Positions 51,261 through 63,517 of a stretch of DNA of 64,000 nucleotides are shown here, in pieces. The DNA lies in contig CM071596.1 of the NCBI GenBank assembly GCA_036435485.1, positions 11,126,001 through 11,190,000 of the forward strand, read 5' to 3'. The DNA comes from Saposhnikovia divaricata (Eukaryota; Streptophyta; Magnoliopsida; Apiales; Apiaceae). The notes beneath the pieces are model-generated. The model ran no database searches. It was not told where the DNA came from and saw nothing but the letters and a program-made list of their open reading frames with translations. The position numbers and the translations under genes were made by a program. Position 1 is the stretch's first letter. Each line of letters begins with the position of its first letter.

Positions 51261-51271
51261 AGAATACCAGC

Positions 51272-53007
51272 TGGCCAACCTATGACTTAAACCTACAACT
51301 ATGATTCCCAAATCGATACGTGCTAAAAATCTAATTTTAATAACACCTGAAAAATTATTTACGATTTTTATGAGTCGCAACTCAGTGAGCCATAGAGCAT
51401 CACTAATTCCACTTTACAATATCGGAAACTTATGATAATCAATCACAATTTATCTCATGTACATGTGCATATGCTTCTGTAATCAAATTTAATTTAGTGT
51501 AATACATTTTATTTGTTATAACCTATCGTACTCTACATCGTCACGGGATTCCGGTATATGACCCGAAAGTCCCATTATATGATTCGAATACCTTCAATGT
51601 ATGACGCGAAGGTCCCACTATATGATTCGAAGACCACCTATATATTTCCGAGTACAGAAATACAAGGGTCATAACACCTTTTATTTATCTCACATATGCA
51701 TACATTCAAGTACAACATGATAGACAATAATCACTTAAGATCACACCCATGATATATAATTAACAGAGTACCAAATAAATTCAACCATTCAATTATACAC
51801 AAAACTATTCCGATAATCATGCATTTAACATGCAATTAATTAAACCATGAATAGTACATCACAAATGTAGAATAACCATAGCACGTAATCATGTAATCAC
51901 ACTTATATAATAATTACAAAAAACAACTTTCATTTATTTGCAATCAAATTCGATAGGTTTATCCAAACCTTTGACAATATCCTTATTAATACCTCAAAAA
52001 GTTTTGATTAAATTAAAATTTAGCTATATTACAATGCATTCCCTTGTAGCTTTTATTATTCGATAGGTTTATCCAAACCTTCTACAATATCCTTATTAAA
52101 ACCTGTAAAATTTTTGATCAAATAATAGTTTAGCTATATTACAATATTTTTTTTAAAGTTGGAGCGTTTAAACACATGTAAAAGATCTATGGAGATTATT
52201 AAAACAATGTTTATCATTATATTAAAATGTATGTATGAACTTTTTCTAAAATTAAATAATTAAATTAAAATAAATGAATAAGAAAAAAAAAAAGAAATGC
52301 ATATCTTATATAGTAGAAGCTCGATAAATGCATATTGAATAAATGAATAATTACGTAAAATGAATAATATTTTTCATTCCCAACTTGGTACAATGTGATA
52401 AACCCGAGCCTTTTTCCGAGCCTTTTTCCGAAATCGGGTCAAATCCCGTTTCCGAATTCGAAATAAATTGAGGTACACTGGTCCAAATGTAACATCTTGG
52501 ATAATCTACAAGTCCACCACAGGCCCCCAAAAAATCATGATTTTTTGGTGCAATTGGTAGTAGTACTTTGCCTTATATAGTCAACTAAAGTCTCCACCCT
52601 CCTCGATGTGGGAATGTTATAAAACTTATAAACAATATTTACAATGTTACAATATATTTACCTAATTGAGCACAAAATTTCAAACTAAGTACATTTTAAT
52701 TTTAAATTTAACAATGAAACATTTTTCATGATAATCCTGTATACTCGTTTAGTAGGATAAAAATACGATATTTTTTTATGTGTTAACCATGTTGAATTCC
52801 TTAAGTACAAGAAAGATTTTAAAATTGTTACATAATTAACTCATATTTAACAAAATTTAGAGACTAAACAGGTGCTCTATTTGTAATTGAGGTTGCTTTG
52901 AAAAGAATTATCCTTCAATTTATAAAGTATATTATGATAGTTTGCATTATATTACAATCATAAAGTTTGTCATTTAAAAAGTTTATATTTGAACACAATA
53001 TCATATA
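51272..53007. other. Unit A non-coding DNA with a 110-bp tandem pair
   Basis: CGATAGGTTTATCCAAACCT starts at 51951 and again at 52061, giving a 110-bp duplication ending near 52170. Two 30-bp GAAGGTCCCACTATATGATTC-like motifs lie at 51560-51640. No gene is seen. Confidence 0.5.
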
Positions 53008-53665
53008 TCTATATTATTTATACTTTTATATTAAAGACGAATTTAAGATAACCGGTTGATCAGTACAATAAATTCAACTAGTTTGAATCGTAGGCACAAT
53101 AATTTTAATAGATCTATGATCACTTTTACCCATCTTTCCACCTCATATATACTACAAGTTATTCCCTTCTCCTCCCTCTGACCACGTCATATATGCGCAT
53201 TCATCTCCCCCGACCACCTCTCTTTTATTTTTGACGACCTTAAATTTGTTCATTTTCCTTCATCCGACCATCTCTAATTCATATTTAGTAACCTCTCTTC
53301 GAATTGTATTTCCAAAATTCCTAAAATCTGATTGATTTTGGAGAGTGATGATTACCAGAATGATGGTGAATACGACGATGATAGAAGTGGAAGAGGTGTG
53401 GTTGTAAATTTTATTATAGTGATGATTTATGACATCTACACTCAAATTCACGACATCACGACATATTCAGATCTAATTATTTTTTTGAAACTTGAGCTTA
53501 GAAAATTTGATATTTCTGACAAAATTTCATAATTTGCAGTAAAATTTTGTGATTATAGATGGAATTCTAATTCCATGTTTAGTGATACTATGATGATGGT
53601 GGTGGTCTAATTTTTAGTGTTATTATTTAATTTTCGTGATTCATGGTGGTGGTGATATACACTAG
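53008..53665 (+). mobile_element. Possible small Helitron-like element
   Basis: It begins TCTATATTATTTATACTT after an A and ends CACTAG before a T, as a Helitron would. The interior GACCACC/GGTGGTGG-rich sequence resembles that of the Helitron at 22743. The expected 3' hairpin is not seen, so this is tentative. Confidence 0.3.
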
Positions 53666-53702
53666 TATAAAAAATATGTGTATGAATATTTAAATGAATA
53701 TT

Positions 53703-53706
<4 letters not shown>

Positions 53707-53743
<37 letters not shown>

Positions 53744-53857
53744 ATATATATATATATACACACATACTTACATACATACATTAGTGGATCTGACATATTT
53801 AATAGGAAAATGAATACTACTAATATGTATGTATGTATGTATGTATGTACATATATA

Positions 53858-53943
<86 letters not shown>
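53707..53943. repeat. Long (TA)n tracts with ATGT/TACA repeats
   Basis: Two TA runs (about 53707-53757 and 53857-53943) flank a short piece, GTGGATCTGACATATTTAAT, that is duplicated from the unit B receiver exon (55448). Confidence 0.9.
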
Positions 53944-53951
<8 letters not shown>

Positions 53952-54916
53952 CATAGACGCTAAGTATTTCATACATACATTCTCTTATTAATAATCTCAA
54001 GTAGGTAGAAATAGTCTTCAGATACAAAATACTTAATAAATACATTTAATAAATGTATTCATATTATTAGAAATATATGATAATAATTTTATGTTTTTCA
54101 CCATTATCTTATTGATACATTCAAACATTAAATTATAAAATAGTTTTATCACAAGGAAAAAAATAAAATTATTGACCAAAAGTATATATATTCATTCATC
54201 AATAATTGAACAATATATTATTTTATCAATTATTAAATAATTTTACTAAATGAATATATTTTTTTGATTTAAAACTATTCATTTATCGAGGTTGTAGTAT
54301 ATATGAAATCAGCAGGTGGTGCATTGTTGTTTCTAAGACAAATGAACTCATGGGAAATTTATAGAGATGTTTCCATCGATTTTGAATTTTATAGTATTAC
54401 TAATAATAATTATTATTATTATATTATTATTATTATTTATTTTTTTTAAACGATCCAGCCCATTCGATTTTTATTATTAATCAATCAAAAGCCCATCTTA
54501 CTTGTCGACCCAAGTAACTCAAGTTTTTACACTAATCTAGCCACTCCACCACGTGATGTATTGTACCATTTTCTCTAAATCTATTTTAAATCATTTTAAT
54601 TTTTTTTTAATTTTTTGATTTTAATTACTTTCTTATCTATATAAAATAGATGATCTATAATTAGTTTTAGTTTTTTTTTAATAAAATATTGTACTCATTT
54701 TTGTCATTTAACAACTACACTTTTGATCAAACAACCCCTACATGTTCGTAAAATAGAAGCGGATGTGGATGGACATGGATGGTAAATAAAATTGTTACAA
54801 TTATACATAAGCGAAAAAAATGGTGAAAAAATGGTGCAATTTATTTATTAAGAGTACTGTTATCGTCAGATACATGTAGTACAGTGTCTATACGATTAAG
54901 ATTACTCTAATCTTCT

Positions 54917-55570
54917 TTAAACTTCAAAACTATTGAAAAACTCAACAAGTTTTGCGACATTCAGGGGTTTAGACAAGTTATAGTCCACACCCGCCTCTTT
55001 CATCTGCTCTATCTCTGGACCATCCGTATGCGCGCTTACAGCAAATATAGGAATGTGCAACTCATATTTTGCTTCTTCTTCTCTGATTCTCCGCGTTGCT
55101 TCGATGCCATCCATGACTGGCATCTAATCAAACATTAACACCATTGTTAGATTATGTTGTGTGTGTGGTGATGAATTTGTACAGAAAATAAAATAGTATT
55201 AAAAGGCTAGTAATTACCTGGCAATCCATGAAATTGCAGTCGTAGGCCAGGGAATGTGGAGTTCCGGAGGTCTTCTGATCCTCGAGGGCTTTAGAGCTTC
55301 CTGTCCATTGGTTGAGGTTTCGATGGTTGCCCCGATACTTTTCTCACTGAAAGGTTTTTCAAATTCTCCGATCTCTGTTTTGTTTAGTGGGAGACTGATG
55401 GCGTCTAGAGGTGATGCGATTGGCCTAGGTGGGGAACTAGAAGCAAGTGGATCTGACATATTTAATAGGAAAAAAAGATTGGTTTGATCTTTCTCTGTTG
55501 GGGTTAACATATCATGATTTTTTTGATAAAACTGAACATCAAGAGGTAGTTCTTGCATATCAATCGGCAA
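54917..55570 (-). pseudogene. Receiver-domain protein (hybrid histidine kinase/response-regulator type), frameshifted (unit B)
   Basis: Two exons, complement 55218-55570 and 54917-55123, are joined by a good GT..AG intron. Exon 2 reads MPVMDGIEATRRIREEEAKY, HIPIFAVSAHTDGPEIEQMK, EAGVDYNLSKPLNVAKLVEF to a stop: the second half of a plant receiver domain, including the conserved K of SKPL. Exon 1 ends FMDCQ, whose D is the usual phospho-acceptor. Before this, GATIETSTNGQEAL is followed by a frameshift, because the correct continuation LEDQKTSGTPHSLAYD is in another frame. The first third of the receiver, with the acidic DD pocket, is missing: FEKPFSEKS joins straight to GATIE. It resembles receivers of CKI1/AHK-type kinases. 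Non-functional as read. Confidence 0.75.
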
Positions 55571-57055
55571 ACGACGATAACCTGAGAGTATTTTCAGAAT
55601 GTTGAACCAAATTTATAGGAAAATTTTTAAAGATTGTATTTAATATAGATTGTATTGGATCTGTTTTGATTTTGAAAATCAATGGATTTTTAATTATGGA
55701 TTTTATAAATCTTCTAAAAATATTATTGTGAAGATGCTAAAAAGATGTGAAGTGGATATTTGGTTACGTTTTTTATCTTTGCCTTGCAGGAAATGTTATT
55801 ATTGAAACAGATTTTCAACGTTTACCTCAAATTCATAATAATCTATGGAATTCATGCACGATTTTTATAAATGTGAAATATCTTTTACGATCTAATAAAT
55901 TTCAAATTTTATTGTTTTTTAAAAAATAATTAGTTTTAATTTGGATGTCACCGAATTTTTAGAAATTCAAATAAATTAATTCAGTATCACTAATCTTTTG
56001 AAGATATTTAAAAGTATTATTGATTTTAAAATTTCTTATATTCTTCAAAATTCTCATCGAACAACATTCTTTTTACGAACAAATACTTTCTGAATTATAA
56101 AATTTAAAAAGATTCAAAATATTCTCAAAAAGTTAATTGAAAATATCGCATAAGTTTGAAATAGATTAGAGAAAAGAAAATTAAAAAAGGAAATTTTGAA
56201 AACGTAAGTGATATCGTGATTGTTGTATGCCTAAATTTAAGATAAAAATGTGATGTTTTTTTATTTAAAAGAGGAGTTCACTATATTGATATTTTCCTAT
56301 CCAACTATTTATTCAAATTTTCTCAAATGAAAATAATCATTTTCGTGTAAGTAAAATAAGGTAATTTAAGTGATATAAATAATTTTGAAAAACGTCTTTC
56401 AAAAAATCAAGTTAAAAAATAAGAGTGTGACACCTATGTACCTTATCACATTAAGAAAATTAACTAGTTAATCAATGCATTAATAAACATAAATAATTAC
56501 AAACTGTAATTCAATTTACAAATTAACTAATAATATCCACCGAATGCCATAAAATATATATTCAAAATTTGAGAAGCGCAAGTCAAAATTCAACTACATT
56601 TATATACGCAATTGCTGAGAAGGAGGGAGTTTGGGGTACCAACTGACCGACCTCTGACTTAAATCTAAAACTATGATTCTAAACTCGAAACGTAGCAAAA
56701 GTCTAATTTTAAAAATACTTGAATAATTATTTACGATTTTTATGAGTTGTAACTCAGTTAGCATAGATCATCACTAATTCCACTTAACAAGATCAAAAAC
56801 ATATGATAATCAATCACGAATTATTTTATTTACCTATGCACATCCTTCTGTAATCAATTTTTTTTGTTATAATCCATTTTATTTGTTGTAACTTATCATA
56901 CTCTATATCGTCCCGGGATTCCAGTATGTGACCTAAAAGTCCCGCTCTAAGGTCCGAAGACCTCCAATATAGGACCGCAAGGTCCCACTATATGGTTTGA
57001 AGAACTCTGATATATTTGCGAGTATAGATATATGAGGGTCACAACGCTTTTTATC
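55571..57055. other. Unit B non-coding DNA
   Basis: It is collinear with parts of units A and C: TAAGAGTGTGACACC at 56425, and GGTACCAACTGACCGACC at 56636, the empty site of the IDH insertion. No gene is seen. Confidence 0.5.
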
Positions 57056-57589
57056 GGGTTAATTATCAATTAACTCACTTTTTTTGCTCTACTATATAAA
57101 GTGGATCACCGGCGAAATTTTGTTCTCATTTAAGTCACTCGACATAAAATAAGTTACATTATGTTGAACGTTTGAAAAACAGACGTTAAAATAAATGTTT
57201 TTCGCAAATTCTGTGATGTGGACTTGAATGCAACTTGACGTGGACTTGTCCACATGGCAAGGTGATGATAACGTTTTAAGATAATATGCTACCAATGAAA
57301 TTAATTCAAGAAAGTTATTGAGTTAAAGGTTGAATTCGAATGTAAAGGAAAGTGGGTATGTAGAACCCTAAAAACTTGATGTAATAAATATATATAGAAG
57401 TAGGTTGAGAGTTGAGACTGAGTTGACATTCTTTGTAAAAAATTTATCCAACTTAATTTTTTTCCATTTTACTAAAATTTAACTAAATATAACTTAATTC
57501 GGAATGAGGGATTTACATGAGACCAAAATTTGTCGATGATCTACTTGATACATTAGAATAAAACAATTGAGTCAATTGACAATTAACCC
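57056..57589. mobile_element. Mutator-like MITE
   Basis: The terminal inverted repeats GGGTTAATTATCAATTAACTC and, at the right end, TTGAGTCAATTGACAATTAA followed by CCC match over about 23 bp with a few differences. Unit A reads CACCTTTTATTTATCTCAC without it. Flanking CTTTTTATC and TTTATTTATC may be a 9-10-bp target duplication. Confidence 0.6.
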
Positions 57590-57898
57590 TTTATTTATCT
57601 CGCATGCATGCCTTCAAGTCTAACATGATAGATAACAAGAATTTAAGATCATACCCAATATATAATTAACGAGTACCAAGTAAATTCAAGTATATACAAA
57701 ATTATTCTGATAATCATTTAACAAGCAATTAATTAAAATATGAATAGTACATCACAAATATAGAATAATTACAGCAGATAAATCATGCAATTACCTTTGA
57801 AAAACAATTATAAAATACAAGTTCCATTCATAGGGCAAATTATTATTTATTATTCCCTTGTACCCATTATTATTAGATAGGTTTATCCGAACTTTCTA

Positions 57899-59292
57899 TG
57901 TTAGTCACAGAGGCATGTCTGTACTTATCTATATAACAAGCCTAGTTGATCATAGTAATATTGTGTAATACTTGTATGACCCCTTAAATGAGAAACCCCT
58001 TAGTTAGTTTTCGGTCATGTATTTGTACTTAGTAATAGGCATCAAATTCAATTGTGAATTGTACAAATTAGTCATATAATAATGCTTGAAAGAAGATCCT
58101 TGGATCATGCCTCAAGGTTGAAGAATAAGGCTGCATAATAAACATAGTTGAAGTTTGAAGAAGGAAGAAAATTTGCCTAAGTACAAATTCGAGAAGTAAA
58201 CTTTTTCTATTAGAGAAGTCAAGGATTCGACATCTCAAGGATTCAATATGTCAAAGACTCTATTCAATATCTCAAGAAGTCAACCATTCAAAGCTCCATT
58301 CGACATGTCAGGGACTTCACAAGTAAAAGACATATTCGATATCTCAAAAATTTCACAAGTCAAAAGAGTAATTCGATATCTCAAGGATTCTATAAGTCAA
58401 AAGATTCTTTCGATATCTCAACTCTCAAGGATTCTACAAGTCAAAAGAGTAACTCGATATCTCAAGGATTCCAGAAGTGAAAAGACTCAATCGAGAAGTT
58501 CATTCAATATCTCAAAAAGACTTGAACCAGAACTCAGAGATCTCTAGCAATTCAAAAGTAGTTCTCGAATTAAGTACTTATTCAATTCTCCAATGTTTCA
58601 AGGACAAATTTTAAAAGATTCTCATGATAGAAAATCATCATAAACCAAGGCACCTGTAGTGGTCCAATTGTTGCAGTGTGCACATGGCAAGCCTACAAAG
58701 AAACTTGAAGAGAAATTCAAGATTTCAGAAGATTCTCATGATAGAAAATCAACACATACCAAGGTATCTGCAGTGGTCCAATTGTTGCAATGCGCACCTG
58801 GCAAGCCTATAATGAAGCTTGGAGAGAAATTCAAGGAGAAACAATTAAAGAAGTGGATCTGGTCAGTATGCAAAACAAGGAGAAATCACATGATACCAAG
58901 TTTCACCAAAATAGTATAGACAGGCTTAGCTCGTTACTTTTTCGGTTACTAGTTTTACCAAAATGAGTTTTGCACATGTTGTGTAAGTGCACAGACCCAT
59001 ATCTTTAGCTGTTAAGTTTTTCATTGTAATATTTTGAGTATCTCTCTCTGAGAAACAGAAGCTGAGAATGCATATTATATTCACAGTTTGTAGCACCTTC
59101 AAATCTAATACAACATTAGGTTTAAAGTGAGTTTGTGTGTTATTTATATTCCGCAATATATTTCATTCAACATACATACTCAATCTACAATCATTAAACA
59201 ATTTTAAAAAGTTAACACTTAAGGAAATTTAGAAAAAGGGATTGTAATACATTCAACCCCCTACATTACAGTTAGTGTATTTCATACTCAAC
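57899..59292 (+). mobile_element. Copia-type solo LTR (unit B)
   Basis: It starts TGTTAGTCACAGAGGCATG and ends CATACTCAAC, flanked by TTTCTA on both sides (57893-57898 and 59293-59298). Unit A has the uninterrupted TTATCCAAACCTTCTACAAT. The body carries many TTCGATATCTCAAG and GAAGTCAA words, and two 110-bp units around 58655-58830 (GTGGTCCAATTGTTGCA). It is the same family as 60943-62227. Confidence 0.75.
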
Positions 59293-59574
59293 TTTCTACA
59301 ATATCCTTATTAATACTGTAAAAGTTTTGACTAGATTAAAGTTTAAGAAATTACAAAATTATTTTGCAATCTAGTTACTTAGCTATATTACAGTGCATTT
59401 CTTTTTAAAGTTGGAGCGTTTAAACACATATAAAAGATCCATGGAAATTAATAAAAAATGTTTATCATTATTAAAATATATGTATGTACTTTTTCAAATA
59501 TAAAATAATTAAAAATAATTGAAACAAATAAATATGAAAATATGTTAAATAATATATGTTGTAGCATAGGATCA

Positions 59575-59843
59575 TGTTGGGGTCTTCCTCTGACACCTTA
59601 AGGTTTCAGATGGACTAGTTACTTAACATGATATTAGAGCTCGATTTAGGAGGGGTCTCAGGTTCGAGTCCCTCCACCCCAATTTATTTAATCATTATTT
59701 GTTGTCTTTATTATCTGTTATCTGGCGTTCCTTCTGCCGTCTATCTGATCAATCGTAGTGAAACAAACGATTGTGGAAGGGTGTTTGTCTGTTGGGGACT
59801 TATTCTGACAGCTTAAGGTTTTAGATGGACTGGTTACTTAACA
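59575..59843 (+). mobile_element. TRIM-like miniature LTR element, 269 bp with 54-bp terminal repeats
   Basis: The direct terminal repeats 59575-59628 and 59790-59843 both run from TGTTGGGG to TTACTTAACA. The first is followed by TGATATTAGAGCTCG, like the tRNA-iMet primer site TGGTATCAGAGC, and the second is preceded by the purine-rich GGAAGGGTG. The interior is 161 bp and non-coding, with a CAGGTTCGAGTCCCTCCACC block common in plant Copia leaders. No clear target duplication remains. Confidence 0.6.
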
Positions 59844-60495
59844 AAAAAACTAAGAAATGCTTACATATATATAAAACCAGAAGGTGGTACATTGTTGTTT
59901 CTAAGACAAATGAACTTATGGGCTATTTATAGAGACGTTCCCATCGATTTTGAATTTTATTTTATATAATTATTTTATTTTTAAAACAATCTAGCCCATT
60001 CGATTTTTATTATTAATCGATCAAAAGCCCATTTTACTTGTCGGCCCAAGTAACTCAAGTTTTCACAATAATCTGGCCACGCCACCACCTGTCTTGTACC
60101 AATTTATTTAAATCATTTTAAAAATATTTTCTTTTGTTGTTTAATTTTGATTACCTTTTTATCTGTATAAAATAAATGATCTAAATTTAGGTTAAATTTA
60201 TTTTTTGAAAAACAATTACACTCATTTTTGTCATTTAACAACAACACTTTTTGATCATTTTAATAGCTAACATATATGTGAGTATATTTTTTTTAACTTA
60301 AGTTATTTAAAATTAGCCAAAGAAACCTTGCATATCCCTACAATACAAGTGGATGGACATGACTGGTAAATAAAATTGTTGCAATTATACTTGAGAAAAA
60401 AATGGTTCAATTTATTAAGAGTAATTTCCATAAATACAGAAAGATACAGATAAAATCAAAATGTGCTTATATGACAAAGATTATTTTAATCTTTT

Positions 60496-62291
60496 CTAAA
60501 CTTCAAAACTGTTGAGAAATTTCACAAGTTTTATGGCATTTACGGATTTGGACAAGTCCTAGTCCATGCTGGCCTCTTTCATCTCTTGTATCTTCAGACC
60601 ATCTGTACGTGCACTAACAATAAATATGGGAATGTGCAATCCATATATTTCTTCTTTCTCTCGCAATTTTCATATTGCTTCGATGCCATCCATGACCTGC
60701 ATATAGTCAAACATTAAACACCACTGTTAAATATGTATGTGTTTGTGGTAATTTAATTATACCTAAACCAAATAGTAATGTAATGTCGGTAATTAATTAC
60801 CAGGAAATCCATGAAGATATATTCGTAGGGCAGAGAATTGTAGTTCCAGACGTCCTTTGATCTTCGAGGACTTTGGTGAAAGCTTCATGTCTATTAGCCG
60901 AGATTTCTATGATTACCTTGAGTCTTGAAAGAACAACATTAATGTTAGTCACAGAGACATGCCTGTACTCATATAATAACAAGCCTAAGTATGTGTAATG
61001 CTATGCATTACCTACATGACCTCTTAACTGAGGGAACCTCTAGTTGTAGAGTTTCCATTTGTTTAGTACTTGTAATAGGCATCAAATTGTAACTGTGAGA
61101 CTGTACTTAAAAGTCAAGGAATAATGCTTGGAAGAAGATCCAAGGATCATGCCTCAAGCTTAGAGATAAAGACTTTTAAATTATCACAGTTGGGATTTGA
61201 AGAAATGAAGAATTTGCCTAAGTACCAATTCGAGAAGTATGTTTGTTATATTCAAAAAGTCTAGCCTTCGAGAAGTCAGGGATTCGATATCTCAAAAGAC
61301 ATTATTCGATATCTCTGAATGCACTGTTCGATATCTCATTCGATATCTCAGAGATTCGATATGTCTACTACTCTATTCGAGAACTCAGAAAGTTAACAAG
61401 TCAAAGCATTATTCGAGTTCTCTAGGAATCAACAAGTCAAGGTTCATTCGATATCTCAAAGACTCAGAAAGCTATTCGATATCTCAGGGATACGATAAGT
61501 TAAATGCTCTATTCGACAACTCAAGGATTCCTGAAGAAAAGAGCTATTCGAGAAGTGATTCGATATGTCAACTTTGCAATATTCGAGAACTCAGAGTTAT
61601 CTAATCCTAGTTCTTGAACCAATCACTTAGCCACTTTTCGAATACATTCTTGGAGACAAACTACTGAAGAAATTGTACAAGTCAGAAAACTGCAACAAGC
61701 TAAAGCACTTTATGGACCACAAACTGTAAAGTACTTTGGAAAGCCTACAAGGAAGCTTAGAGAGATGTACAAGAGACAAAGAGCTAAAGAAGTGGATCTG
61801 AACAGAACCTCAAGAAGTCAAATCTGTAGCCGTTTGGATGCTTACTCAAAAAGGATAGACACACTAGAAAGTAAATCTGTTTAGCTACCTTATTTGTAGT
61901 AGGTAGGCTGTATTCATGTTCTATAAGAATACAGCCTCACTTTTCTAGCAGTTAAGTTTTTCACATACATATTCAAGATATACATCTCTTTGAGAAAAAC
62001 GAAGCTGAGAATACTACCATTTGTATTCACAGGTTGTAGCAAATCTTTATCTAATAAAATATTAGATTAAAGTGATATTGTGTCTTGTGTTGTTCATTTT
62101 CCACACCTATATTTTTGCACACACATAACACATATCTTGCTACATACATCAACCAGATTCAAGAACAAGAAAAGTTCAAGAATCCATTCACCCCCTCTGT
62201 ATTCTTTTGTGTGTTCAATACTCAACAATTAGCTATCATTTGCAGCGAAGGTTCACCATCTACGTGCAGCACTTTCGTCCCACTGGGAGGT
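60496..62291 (-). pseudogene. Receiver-domain protein, broken and split by a solo LTR (unit C)
   Basis: The upstream part (complement 62233-62291) reads GTKVLHVDGEPSLQMIAN, the start of a receiver domain with the acidic D region. A Copia solo LTR then intervenes. The frame continues VVLSRLKVIIEISANRHEAF then TKVLEDQRTSGTT at complement 60801-60942. Exon 2 (complement 60496-60702) reads MQVMDGIEAI, stop, KLREKEE, then HIPIFIVSARTDG and LSKSVNAIKLVKFLNSFEV. The intron donor is kept, but the acceptor AG is lost (TAT replaces the TAG of unit B). It retains the receiver N-terminus that unit B has lost. Confidence 0.75.
60943..62227 (+). mobile_element. Copia-type solo LTR inside the unit C receiver gene
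   Basis: It starts TGTTAGTCACAGAGACATG, ends TTCAATACTCAACA and is 1285 bp, with flanks ATTAA (60938-60942) and ATTAG (62228-62232), a target duplication with one mismatch. It contains about ten TTCGATATCTCA units between 61280 and 61565. No internal region or second LTR is present. Confidence 0.8.
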
Positions 62292-62601
62292 TTTTGAACT
62301 TCTCATTGAATAACAATATTTTTACGAACAAATACTTTCTGAATTATATAATTTAAAAAATTCAAAATATTCTTAAAAAGTTAATTGAAAATATCGCATA
62401 ACTTTGAAATAGACTAGAGAAAAGAAAAGCAAGAAAAGAAAATTTTTAATATGTAAGTGATATCGTGATTGTTGTACGCCCCAATTTGAGATAAAAAAAT
62501 GTTTTTTTTGTTTCTTTATAAGAGGAGTTGACTATGTTGGTATTTTTCTATCCTGGTCTTTATTTGAATCATCTCAAATAAAAAATCATTGTTTTCTTGT
62601 C

Positions 62602-62825
62602 AATAAATAAAGTTCCTGAGGTTACCTCAGGAAACTTACCCGAGGTAACATTATCCTATGTTAATATGACACAAGTCATATGTATTAGATGAAAATTTTA
62701 TATTTGTGCATGTATAATTTTCTAATTGAATGTACATACTTGAGTGAATAAAATATGGTAACTTCATTATGGTATCTCAGAGAAATTTCTTGAAGTAATA
62801 TCAGGAACTTTATTCTCAATAAAGT
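62602..62825. mobile_element. MITE-like insertion with AATAAAGTTCCTGA ends
   Basis: AATAAAGTTCCTGAGG at the left and ATCAGGAACTTTATT at the right are inverted repeats, with CAATAAA on both sides. Unit B (about 56340-56370) lacks this block. Confidence 0.55.
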
Positions 62826-63052
62826 AACTTAAGTGATAGAAATGATTTTGAAAAACGTCTTTCAAAATATCAAGTTCAAATAAGAGTGTGACACCCATGT
62901 ATCTTATAATATTAAGAAAATTAATTTATTAATAAATTATTTAATGAACAAATATAATTACAACCTGTAATTTAGTTTATAAATTAACTAATAATATCCA
63001 CGGTATATCATAAAATATATTATTCAAAATTTGACTAGTGCAAGTTAAAACT

Positions 63053-63059
<7 letters not shown>

Positions 63060-63101
<42 letters not shown>
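63060..63101. repeat. (TA)n microsatellite
   Basis: A TA run immediately left of the hairpin element; another run (about 63462-63512) lies on its right. Unit A has only TATATCTTTATATGC here. Confidence 0.95.
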
Positions 63102-63103
<2 letters not shown>

Positions 63104-63104
<1 letters not shown>

Positions 63105-63447
63105 CAAACACTTTATATAACAAACAATAAAGAACACCTCATATCTAATATAATATAAGAGTTCCGTCATGGCACCCAATACAAAAAGTTGTTATTTTTT
63201 TACCCTCTATCCATCCAGCAAAAAAATTAAAAAATTTAAAAAAATTTACTGTTCATGATGACGTCACTGATGACGTCAGCATGACGTCATCATGAACAGT
63301 AATTTTTTTTAAATTTTTTTTTTTTATTTTTTGCTGGATGGATAAAAGGTAAAAAATAACAACTTTTTGTATTGGGTGCCCCTAGCGGGGCCATTGGATC
63401 GATTAGATCTAAGGTGTTTTTATTGTTTGTTATATAAGGGTGTTCTG
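63104..63447. mobile_element. Foldback (hairpin) element with three TGACGTCA sites
   Basis: Almost the entire 344 bp is an inverted repeat. ACAAACACTTTATATAACA at the left pairs with TGTTATATAAGGGTGTT at the right, and GCACCCAATACAAAAAGTTG pairs with CAACTTTTTGTATTGGGTGC. The loop region carries TGACGTCA at 63259, 63271 and 63282. It sits inside a TA repeat in the IDH-containing part of unit C and is absent from unit A. Confidence 0.85.
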
Positions 63448-63460
63448 TATGGAGCAATGG

Positions 63461-63515
<55 letters not shown>

Positions 63516-63517
63516 GC

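Larger units (their letters stand above)
48880..54575. repeat. Unit A of a tandem array
   Basis: It is homologous head-to-tail to 54576-60107 and 60108 onward. Shared landmarks are TGGATGGACATG..TGGTAAATAAA (49136, 54768, 60352), the receiver-gene end, TAAGAGTGTGACACC (49350, 56425, 62881), AAAGTTGGAGCGTTTAAACA and CATTGTTGTTTCTAAGACAA. Unit A has lost almost all of the receiver gene and carries the IDH-fragment insertion. Confidence 0.8.
54576..60107. repeat. Unit B of the tandem array
   Basis: It is collinear with units A and C but more diverged from both than they are from each other in the TAAGAGTGTGACACC region. It lacks the IDH insertion and contains a Mutator-like MITE, a Copia solo LTR and the TRIM-like element. 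Confidence 0.8.

Noticed and set aside
53662..54045. 127-codon ORF of alternating Tyr-Ile
   Set aside because: Translation of a (TA)n microsatellite.
59640..59690. tRNA-like GGTTCGAGTCCCTCCACC
   Set aside because: No full cloverleaf; it is part of a Copia-type leader in the TRIM-like element.
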